From Candidatus Poribacteria bacterium (GTDB lineage Bacteria; Poribacteria; WGA-4E; WGA-3G): DNA of 64,000 bases. Shown piece after piece: positions 51,743-58,985 of this stretch. Location: the NCBI GenBank assembly GCA_022827625.1, contig JAJEIE010000027.1, positions 238,827 to 302,826 on the forward strand. The letters run 5' to 3'. The notes beneath the pieces were generated by a model that was given only the letters and a program-made list of their open reading frames with translations, had not been told where the DNA came from and searched no databases. The position numbers and the translations under genes are program-made. How positions within the stretch are numbered: position 1 is the stretch's first letter; the number at the start of each line of letters is the position of its first letter.

Positions 51743-52854
51743 AGCACCTAAATTTCCGCATGTATGCAATGGTGCTTGCCCTCGTCTGTGTTTGGGTGAT
51801 TTTCACACTCCTGACCGGCGGCACCTTCCTCAGTACTCGGAATCTGTCCAACCTCTCCCGTCAAGCCGCGGTTACAGCTATTCTTGCTGTAGGCATGACT
51901 CTTGTTATTGTCTCTGCTAACATCGATCTTTCTGTCGGTTATGGTGCCGGATTACTGGGTGCTATTGCAGCGATCATACACGTGCGGTGGGGACAACCGA
52001 TTCTCCTGACCCTCTTCGTTGTTATCTGTATCGGGATTCTGATAGGACTGATGCAGGGCTATCTCGTGGCGTATCAACGTATCCCCGCCTTCATTGTTAC
52101 ATTAGGTGGATTTTTAGCCTATCGTGGTTTAATGTTGGCTTTTACGAGAGGCGAAACTATTCTGCTACCAGACAATTGGCTCAAAGCGATCGGCAATGCG
52201 TATCTTTCGCCTACACTCGGTTGGGGTCTTTTAATTGTTGGTTTCTGCATAAGTAGCGTGCGCTTTTACCAGCAGCACGCCAGACGGCTGCAATATGGCA
52301 CTGAAAAAGCCTCTCGATTCCTCGTTCTATTGAAGATAACCGGGGCATTGGCACTGATTGCGGCGTTCATCACTGTGATGAATGCCCATAAAGGGATTCC
52401 TTTTCCGGTATGTATTCTGTTTGGATTGGCGTTTGTGTTTCATTTCATCGCGAACCACACCCGTTTTGGACGTTATGTTTATGCGGTCGGTGGAAATGCA
52501 GAAGCAGCCTACCTTTCAGGAGTCAACGTACGCAGTATTACGCTGCGGGTATTTGCGACGATGGGGGCATTGATGGCGATCGCTGGTGTTGTGCTCACGG
52601 CACGCGTCGGGAGTGCGAGTCCTGAAGCCGGACGGTTATTGGAGTTGGATACTATTGCGGCGTGTGTTATCGGTGGTGCGAGTTTGATGGGTGGCCGCGG
52701 GAGCATCTTTGGTGCGGTTTTGGGCGCGCTCGTCATGGAGAGCCTTAACAACGGGATGAGTATGGCGAACATGGATGCCTCGTGGCAAGACATCATCAAA
52801 GGCGTGGTACTCGTCGCCGCCGTTGGGTTTGATATGGCATCACGGCGGCGATGA
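51739..52854 (+). CDS. ABC transporter permease (RbsC/XylH-like)
   Basis: 371-aa integral membrane protein of the BPD_transp_2 family with about nine hydrophobic segments. The typical motifs are TLVIVSANIDLSVGYGAGLLGA, IPAFIVTLGGFLAYRG and GASLMGGRGSIFGAVLGALVMESLNNGM. Such permeases import ribose, xylose and other sugars. No ATPase or matching binding protein lies beside it; the nearby binding protein (52878-54239) is of a different, iron/thiamine-like class and is convergent. It overlaps tatD by 4 nt and ends 23 nt before the next gene's stop. Confidence 0.88.
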   Translation: MKHLNFRMYAMVLALVCVWVIFTLLTGGTFLSTRNLSNLSRQAAVTAILAVGMTLVIVSANIDLSVGYGAGLLGAIAAIIHVRWGQPILLTLFVVICIGILIGLMQGYLVAYQRIPAFIVTLGGFLAYRGLMLAFTRGETILLPDNWLKAIGNAYLSPTLGWGLLIVGFCISSVRFYQQHARRLQYGTEKASRFLVLLKITGALALIAAFITVMNAHKGIPFPVCILFGLAFVFHFIANHTRFGRYVYAVGGNAEAAYLSGVNVRSITLRVFATMGALMAIAGVVLTARVGSASPEAGRLLELDTIAACVIGGASLMGGRGSIFGAVLGALVMESLNNGMSMANMDASWQDIIKGVVLVAAVGFDMASRRR

Positions 52855-52877
52855 AGTCTTACTAATTCTGGATGGGA

Positions 52878-54239
52878 CTATTTTGCCAGATTTCTTGCCT
52901 CTTTGAACTTTTCTTTTGCGAATTGTCCCCATTCCTTGATTTTTTCGTTACGAATACTCGGATCTTTCCAGTCAGTAGCCGCCATCTGCATCGCTTCTGC
53001 TTCGGTGATAGGCATCTTCGTGAGAACTGCGATTGCCGCGTCGCGTTTTACCGGATCTTTGCACTTCTGAATTGCTTTCCACGCATTGACGAGGTCTTTG
53101 TGGGAATCGATGATGAGGACACCAAAGAGATCGTTGACGATATTCCAGCGTCCACCGCCTTTATCTGAGTCGTATCGGAACGGGGTGCCTTCCATGGCAA
53201 ACGGATTTGGAACGATACATCTTTCACCGAGTTTATCGTAGAGTGCCGGTAGTACGCTTGCGCGGTTCAAACCACCTTTCCATTGGGGTCCCTCTGGATC
53301 GGTGTCGCGGAGCATCCAGAGTTTTTGTGCGTTTTCCGAGAGAACGAATTCAAGAAACTTTTGTGCAACTGGCAGATTCGGTGCACCTTTGAGAATCGCG
53401 ATTGGATCTGCGGTAACAACCGCACCGTCGGCTGGCACAACGTATTTAATCTTATCTGCACCAACGACAGCGATTTGACCGTAGGCATAAAAGTCGATGG
53501 CGAGTCCGTAGATGACTTGTCCAGCAACGACATCTGTCGGAATAGCATTGGCACCGGCAGAGAAGCCTCGGACATTACCCCCGATTTTGGTCAGGAGTGC
53601 GAACCCTTTTTCCCAACCGAGGGTTTGCAGGATAATCTCGTACACCATGTGTGCAGAGCCACTTTCCCTTGGGTCGGCTGCCCCGATTCTACCGAGTAGT
53701 GCAAGGTCCCCTAAATCCTCCCATGCTGTGGCTTTAGGAAGTTGGAGCAATTCACGAAGTTCCTCGTTGGACATGATGCCGAAACTCGATAAAGCTGCGC
53801 CGTACCACTGATGTTCAGCATCATAGAGCGGAATCCCTTGGAAGGATTGCATCATCTGGGCAAGTTGTGTCTCAGGTAGTTTGTAAGCGTGCAGCCATCC
53901 CATATTTGAGAGGCGGAGGTAGTTGTCAGTCCCACCACCGAAAAAGATATCAATACCAATACCATCGGGTACCCGTTTAAACTCCGATTCAATAAATCGG
54001 TAGTTGGAGGAGGTCCCGCCGACATCTCGCCAATCGGTTTTGACGGTTCTCCCGGTCTGTTCTTGATACCATTTCTCGAAATTTGTGCCGAATTCTGTTT
54101 CAATGCCTTCGGGGTGTGGAGAGATGATGATAAGTTCGTCCTGTGCAAATAGAACAGTGGGTAGTGCCAAAAGACATAGTACAATCCCCCACGTTGCAAT
54201 CTGTGTGCTACAACGTCCGAGGGGTTTTAAATAGGACAT
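52878..54239 (-). CDS. Extracellular solute-binding protein (family 1, iron-type)
   Basis: 453-aa periplasmic binding protein. A signal peptide ends with LFA|QDE (about residue 32). The start of the mature protein, ELIIISPHPEGIETEFGTNFEKWYQEQTG, and the later IFFGGGTDNYLRL and AADPRESGSAHMVYEIILQTLGW match the Fe3+/spermidine-like family 1 proteins. The C-terminal 80 residues (from ILIIDSHKDLVNAW) are an extra segment not usual in FbpA. No permease or ATPase is adjacent. Ligand unknown. Confidence 0.85.
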   Translation of the reverse strand: MSYLKPLGRCSTQIATWGIVLCLLALPTVLFAQDELIIISPHPEGIETEFGTNFEKWYQEQTGRTVKTDWRDVGGTSSNYRFIESEFKRVPDGIGIDIFFGGGTDNYLRLSNMGWLHAYKLPETQLAQMMQSFQGIPLYDAEHQWYGAALSSFGIMSNEELRELLQLPKATAWEDLGDLALLGRIGAADPRESGSAHMVYEIILQTLGWEKGFALLTKIGGNVRGFSAGANAIPTDVVAGQVIYGLAIDFYAYGQIAVVGADKIKYVVPADGAVVTADPIAILKGAPNLPVAQKFLEFVLSENAQKLWMLRDTDPEGPQWKGGLNRASVLPALYDKLGERCIVPNPFAMEGTPFRYDSDKGGGRWNIVNDLFGVLIIDSHKDLVNAWKAIQKCKDPVKRDAAIAVLTKMPITEAEAMQMAATDWKDPSIRNEKIKEWGQFAKEKFKEARNLAK

Positions 54240-54286
54240 ATTTTTCGTTATCCTTTTTCGTGCGGAGTCATACGCAAAGTATGCGG

Positions 54287-55261
54287 TTAGGGTGAAATCG
54301 TTGGCTGCTGATCTAAAATATATTTAATCGGGTTTATCCACTGCTCTTTTTCCATATCATAAATACCATAGTGGAGGTGCGTTCCAGTGCTGCGCCCGGT
54401 ATTTCCGACGTAGCCGATCAGTTGACCGCGCGTCACTTGTTGCCCGACTTTGAGGTTATCTGCGTAATCTTGCAAATGGGCGTACAAGGTTTTGAGTAGT
54501 AGTGTTTCATGGTTGATCTCGACTGTTTTTCCTAAATACCCATTCGTTTTAACCGCGCCAACTGTGCCAGCAGCAGCAGCGATCACGGGGATACCAGCCG
54601 GTGTTTTAATATCAAGTCCTTGGTGAAATTCGCGTTTCTTCGTCAACGGATGCATGCGCCACCCAAACTGAGACGAATACCAGTAGGCGTGTTTCTCACC
54701 ATCTGCGTGTTGGAGGTCCACCGGTAAAATCGAAGGATATTCATCGATCTGTTCTTGGTGTTTGCCGACATAGTCATAGAGAGCCAGCGTCTCATCTTTC
54801 AAGGTGCTGGGCGTTAGGGGTTCCTGTTTTTCGTCTGTCTCTTCTGGGGTGTTATCGATCCGTGAGCCATCCGCTTGCTGAGCCTCAGCCGTCTCCTCAG
54901 CCGTCTCGGATACCGGAAGTTCTCTACTATCTCCACCACCTTGACCGAAGATGCCCAGAGTCTGCCGAATCTGTTCCGTCATCTTGTGGATGGTTTTCAT
55001 CTCCTCGTTCATATCGGTAAGTTCCGATTCAACTCGCAGTTTTTCCTGCGTAATTTCTTCAATTTGCTTCTGCGTATTCGCTTGTATTTCCGCTTCGAAA
55101 TTAATTCTCTGATGCTTTTGCGAAAGTCCATAGGTGAATCCGCCGATTGCTATTGTGAATAGAAGCAGCACGAAAAAGAAGCAGAACAATATATGTCTTC
55201 GGTGGATGGTATGCTGTCGGACCGAATTCTTACGAGATGACATTAAAATAAGTGTATACAT
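54287..55261 (-). CDS. M23 family metallopeptidase
   Basis: 324-aa membrane-anchored protein. A single helix spans about residues 23-45, a coiled coil about 50-100, an acidic linker follows, and the M23 (LytM) domain covers about 195-310. Zinc ligands are in REFHQGLDI (His, Asp) and GTHLHYGIYD (His). Such proteins cut peptidoglycan peptides or activate amidases. All key residues are present, so it is probably active. ATG 55261 with AGGAGG about 9 nt upstream. Confidence 0.9.
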   Translation of the reverse strand: MYTLILMSSRKNSVRQHTIHRRHILFCFFFVLLLFTIAIGGFTYGLSQKHQRINFEAEIQANTQKQIEEITQEKLRVESELTDMNEEMKTIHKMTEQIRQTLGIFGQGGGDSRELPVSETAEETAEAQQADGSRIDNTPEETDEKQEPLTPSTLKDETLALYDYVGKHQEQIDEYPSILPVDLQHADGEKHAYWYSSQFGWRMHPLTKKREFHQGLDIKTPAGIPVIAAAAGTVGAVKTNGYLGKTVEINHETLLLKTLYAHLQDYADNLKVGQQVTRGQLIGYVGNTGRSTGTHLHYGIYDMEKEQWINPIKYILDQQPTISP

Positions 55262-55314
55262 CTAATAGATCCTCCTTACACTTTAGAATTAGGGTTTACG
55301 CGGGGCGCTTTTTT

Positions 55315-55341
55315 GTAGCAGAATCTGTTAGGGACTGCTAC
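55315..55341. other. Hairpin in the gap upstream of the M23 gene
   Basis: Stem GTAGCAG/CTGCTAC with a 13-nt loop. It is the only feature I see in 55262-55566, a gap without a gene. Confidence 0.3.
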
Positions 55342-55566
55342 ACAGTGCCTGCGTTTTCTGTCTGATCCGTATCTAATAGCAGAGGCTATGAGTAAGATTG
55401 TGCCCTAAGAATCTTGCAAATATTATTACAATTTACCATACAAACGTAACCGAGTCAAGAAAAAAACGTTTAAAATACGTAATACCCCTATTTATACGCG
55501 AAAATTTTACCGTTAGTCAGAATTGCAAAAGTCTTGTCCCTTTAAATCGGAGATATCTCCCCTATT

Positions 55567-55701
55567 TTACAAATGGGCAACGATTGCCGGCATTTTCCAG
55601 ACGAGAATGAGGATAGCCCCGAGGAGAATGAGATACCAGACAATTAAGCCCCGAATACGTGTTCTTTTGAAGATATGATGACGCGAACGTTTCAGTTTCA
55701 T
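55567..55701 (-). CDS. 44-aa single-pass membrane protein
   Basis: A short frame with an Arg/Lys/His-rich N-terminus (MKLKRSRHHIFKRTRIRG) and one hydrophobic helix (residues about 19-36, LIVWYLILLGAILILVW), then a short tail. The charge distribution predicts N-terminus inside. It lies 45 nt after the stop of the CorC-like gene on the same strand and has a GGGA site upstream. The composition is that of a genuine small membrane protein, but there is no homologue I can name. Confidence 0.55.
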   Translation of the reverse strand: MKLKRSRHHIFKRTRIRGLIVWYLILLGAILILVWKMPAIVAHL

Positions 55702-55746
55702 CGATTTCCCAGCGATTTTGATGATCAGATGCAAACACTCCCTAAT

Positions 55747-56667
55747 TTACCTCAGTTTTTTCAGAACACGGATTCCAGAAATGCGATATTTGGAGACCTC
55801 ATCTATGTTAAATGTGAGGTTTTCATATTCGATTGTTTCGCCTTCTGTTGGCAAGCGTCCGAGCAAAATAAGGATAAAGCCTCCGATGGTAGCACAGCGA
55901 TCTGTCGAAATATCGGTATCCAATAACGTATTGACTTCAGAAATTAACACGCGTGCATCAATCTGCCACTCGTTTTCCGCGAGTTGTTCTAAGCGAGGTG
56001 TCTCCCGCTTCCGATTCGTCGCTATTTTGCCGACAATCCTTTCCAAAATATCTATTAGCTCTACAACCCCAATACAACTGCCGTGTTCGTTAACCACTAT
56101 CGCTATAGGGATATCGGATTGCCGCAGCTCGTTTAATAAATCCCAGGTGGATTTCAGGGCTGGCACATAATGTGCTTCCCTTACAAATATTGCTAAGTCC
56201 TGGTCCTGTTGCTCGCTTGTGATAATTTCCATGGCATCAACGACTCCAATCAACCAATCAACGCGTTCATTATAGATAGGGATGTATCGGGAGTTTGAAG
56301 CGCGATAGTACTGTGAAATCTCGGAACATCGCGATTTCACGATTAGCGGGGCTATCTCCGACAAGGGGACCATCACCTCTTGCGCCGTCAATGTTTCCAA
56401 GCCGAAGATGGCACGTAAGAATTGTCCTTCGTTTTCAGAAAGTGCCTGAATGTTCTCCCGAAGTAGCTGCATAATTTGTTCGCGAGACAATATCGATTTC
56501 CGACCAGATTTCCCGAAGAACCCCTTTTTTTCACGCGTATCTCTTTGTTCTTCATAAACAGCAAGGGCATTGGCTTTCGCCATTTCTATTTCTGTACCCT
56601 GCTGCTTTCTAATAACAGGCATCTGGCTGTTTTTTTCTTCCGAAGGATCTTTGGTAATTTCGTCCAT
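55747..56667 (-). CDS. CBS-domain protein, CorC/HlyC type
   Basis: 306-aa cytosolic protein. Residues about 85-215 hold two CBS domains (ETLTAQEVMVPLSEI and SDIPIAIVVNEHGSCIGVVELIDILERIVG). Residues about 225-305 are the CorC/HlyC transporter-associated domain (IDARVLISEVNTLLDTDI, then GGFILILLGRLPTEGETIEYENLTF). It lacks the DUF21 membrane domain, like CorC of enterobacteria, which is linked to magnesium and cobalt efflux. A 43-nt gap separates it from the PhyH gene; the 44-aa membrane protein downstream may belong to it. Confidence 0.82.
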   Translation of the reverse strand: MDEITKDPSEEKNSQMPVIRKQQGTEIEMAKANALAVYEEQRDTREKKGFFGKSGRKSILSREQIMQLLRENIQALSENEGQFLRAIFGLETLTAQEVMVPLSEIAPLIVKSRCSEISQYYRASNSRYIPIYNERVDWLIGVVDAMEIITSEQQDQDLAIFVREAHYVPALKSTWDLLNELRQSDIPIAIVVNEHGSCIGVVELIDILERIVGKIATNRKRETPRLEQLAENEWQIDARVLISEVNTLLDTDISTDRCATIGGFILILLGRLPTEGETIEYENLTFNIDEVSKYRISGIRVLKKLR

Positions 56668-56709
56668 AATGATAGCAGTATAGCCCTCCGTATACTGTTT
56701 GAGGATTTT

Positions 56710-57528
56710 CTATGTTTGTGCCACAAGGGTGAGTTCTGTCTTTCCACCGAGCCCCGCAACAACAGGAAATGTCTTTTCTGCCGGTTTTCCGCCTTTCGGG
56801 ACATATCTGACTTGTGGTGAGAAGTAGGCGTACAACGCCGTATTCCGAGGATTTGGGGTGCTGTTTGGACCCGAACCGTGTACCATCAAACTGTGGAAGA
56901 ACAGGGCACTCCCTGCAGAAAGCGGGACATCCATTTGTCGTTCTGCAACCTCTTTCCGGTCGGTAAGTTCTGCGTCCTGCTGCCGAGCGATGTGTCCCCA
57001 AGACTGCATACCCCATAGGTGGCTTTTCGGGATCACCTTAAAACAACCGTTTTCCGGTGTCGCATCATTGAGTGCAATACTGACAGTAACAAGGTTAGGT
57101 GGCTCCATCGGCCAGTACGCCGAATCCTGATGCAGCCCATGCGAAGAGCCGTGAAACGCGGGTTTGAACATCAGTGTGCTTCTGAAAAGCAGCAGATCCG
57201 GTCCGATAAGTTCTTGGACAACTGCTATGAGTTTCGGATGCTGCGCGAGATCGCGAAACACATCGGAGTACTGTCGCGTATTTTCCGCTTTCCTCAGCAC
57301 GGGTAGTCTGTTGCCTTGCGTTTTGTCTTCGGCAAACGGCTCACGTTGTACGTGCCGGCGCGCTATATCAGCCCGGTCCTTTTCTGTGTTGGATTCTTGT
57401 CCTGCAGCGAACTGATGCAACCGGTGAATTTCTGCTTGGCACGTTTTAACTTCTTCCGTTGACAACAGGTTTTCGACAACGAGATAGCCTTCTTTTTCAA
57501 AAAAGGCTTTTTGTCCATTCTTATGCAT
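56710..57528 (-). CDS. Phytanoyl-CoA dioxygenase family protein
   Basis: 272-aa Fe(II)/2-oxoglutarate dioxygenase. The iron ligands are HxD in GLHQDSAYWPM and the distal His in LMVHGSGPNSTPNPRN; the following Arg in RNTALYAYF binds 2-oxoglutarate. It is a generic PhyH-type oxygenase; substrates range from lipids to small molecules. It ends 43 nt before the CorC-like gene and starts 2 nt after the stop of the Nramp-like gene, so it belongs to a minus-strand run. Confidence 0.88.
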   Translation of the reverse strand: MHKNGQKAFFEKEGYLVVENLLSTEEVKTCQAEIHRLHQFAAGQESNTEKDRADIARRHVQREPFAEDKTQGNRLPVLRKAENTRQYSDVFRDLAQHPKLIAVVQELIGPDLLLFRSTLMFKPAFHGSSHGLHQDSAYWPMEPPNLVTVSIALNDATPENGCFKVIPKSHLWGMQSWGHIARQQDAELTDRKEVAERQMDVPLSAGSALFFHSLMVHGSGPNSTPNPRNTALYAYFSPQVRYVPKGGKPAEKTFPVVAGLGGKTELTLVAQT

Positions 57529-57530
57529 TT

Positions 57531-58961
57531 CTATCCTCCGATCAATTGCTTAATTTCCCAGATAATACTTGAAATCGCAAAGCCGATATAGACACATGAG
57601 GCGATAAGCATCATAAAAGTAGAGAGGCGTTTCGGTTTTGCGAAGTCAGGCAGGAAGCGGTAGTTCATGTAGAGGGTAAGCGGCACATAAAGTGCCATAG
57701 CGAAACCCCCCATGTATGCCGCGTTAAAGAGGAATCCTAATTCACTGACGTTCAACTGCTCCATGACAAAGGTTATGACACATCCGCCGACGATCCAGAT
57801 GCCGGCGATAAGGAGATACCACCAACTCAAATCCCGTTTTTGCGCACCTCGAAAGTTGGTGTAGATAATATCAGAAATCGAACGCGACACCCCATCGACG
57901 AGTGCGAGTTGTGTTCCAAAAAGTGTTGCGACACCCACCAACAAGAATATCTTCTGCCCTGCGACACCCCAGATTTCACCTAATATCTGTGCTTCGTCGT
58001 AAATGAGCCTCCCCTGTTCAGGAACAATTCCTTGCGGGTGTAAAACTGCGAGTGCCCCAAAGATAAAGAGCATAATTGTGAAGGTATTGAGTGCCCAAAA
58101 GAAAAGTATTTGATCGTTTTTTACATATTGCCACCATGCCGTGAAGCGTTTTCTATTTTCTTCCGTTGCTTCAAAGAGGAATCCTGTTGCGGGTACCTTT
58201 TCGCTCCTGCCCCGAAGCGGGTTCTGTAGCCCTGGTAACTGTGCGCCCATCCCTATATTTTTATCGCGTAGATAGAACGTGTAGAAGAGATTCGCGGTCC
58301 CACCGGCACCGGCGAAGACTAATGCGCTAAATAGTTTTTTCACTGACATGCCCGGGTCTATGTACCCAACGTTTACCAAACCGGCACCAAGTGTTTTCCA
58401 TGTATCCATTGAGCCGACAGCGAGGGCGACCAGAATTAACCCAACCGTTACAATCGCGACAAGTACTTCGACAGTCCGTTCCACGGATTGATAAACCATC
58501 TTCGGTCCGAAAAGGATGAGCGCAACGCCTGCAAACGTCACCATTGTCCAAAAGGTGTCAGGTCCCCAGCCGCCGGGTCCAAGTAGGAGTGCTTTGAGTG
58601 CGAGTCCTGATGTCCGCGCCCATCCGGGTGCGATCCAACCCACGACAGTAAGCAGGATGAACACTGGGCCGAAACCTCGCCAGATGCGGCTGTAACCCGT
58701 ATATACCGTCTCACCCGTCGCGATTGTCCAACGCCCTACCTCGAAGTTAATCCAGAGTTGGAGGAATACACCGAGTGCCGCTGCCCAGATCATACTGCCG
58801 CCGTACTCAGCGGCAATGAGGGGCCAAATCACACTTTCACCGGCACCAATCGACAGACCTACCAAGATAGCCCCTGGACCCGCAATCTTCCAAAACGGTA
58901 ACTGTTTTTCCGGCAACTCAACAATTTTAAAATCGTCAAGCGGTTGATAAATTTTAGACAT
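57531..58961 (-). CDS. Nramp-like transporter lacking the canonical metal motifs
   Basis: 476-aa membrane protein with about 11 hydrophobic segments and an Nramp-like layout: WKIAGPGAILVGLSIGAGESVIWPLI at helix 1 and SALVFAGAGGTANLFYTFYLRD at helix 6. Canonical Nramp proteins have DPGN in helix 1 and MPH in helix 6 as metal ligands. Here these places are GAGE and AGAGG, so manganese/iron transport by the known mechanism is unlikely. It lies between the PhyH and the FAD/Fe-S oxidase genes with short gaps (2 and 24 nt), suggesting uptake of a substrate for those enzymes. Confidence 0.8.
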   Translation of the reverse strand: MSKIYQPLDDFKIVELPEKQLPFWKIAGPGAILVGLSIGAGESVIWPLIAAEYGGSMIWAAALGVFLQLWINFEVGRWTIATGETVYTGYSRIWRGFGPVFILLTVVGWIAPGWARTSGLALKALLLGPGGWGPDTFWTMVTFAGVALILFGPKMVYQSVERTVEVLVAIVTVGLILVALAVGSMDTWKTLGAGLVNVGYIDPGMSVKKLFSALVFAGAGGTANLFYTFYLRDKNIGMGAQLPGLQNPLRGRSEKVPATGFLFEATEENRKRFTAWWQYVKNDQILFFWALNTFTIMLFIFGALAVLHPQGIVPEQGRLIYDEAQILGEIWGVAGQKIFLLVGVATLFGTQLALVDGVSRSISDIIYTNFRGAQKRDLSWWYLLIAGIWIVGGCVITFVMEQLNVSELGFLFNAAYMGGFAMALYVPLTLYMNYRFLPDFAKPKRLSTFMMLIASCVYIGFAISSIIWEIKQLIGG

Positions 58962-58985
58962 ATATCTTCCTCCGGTGCGTAACGT

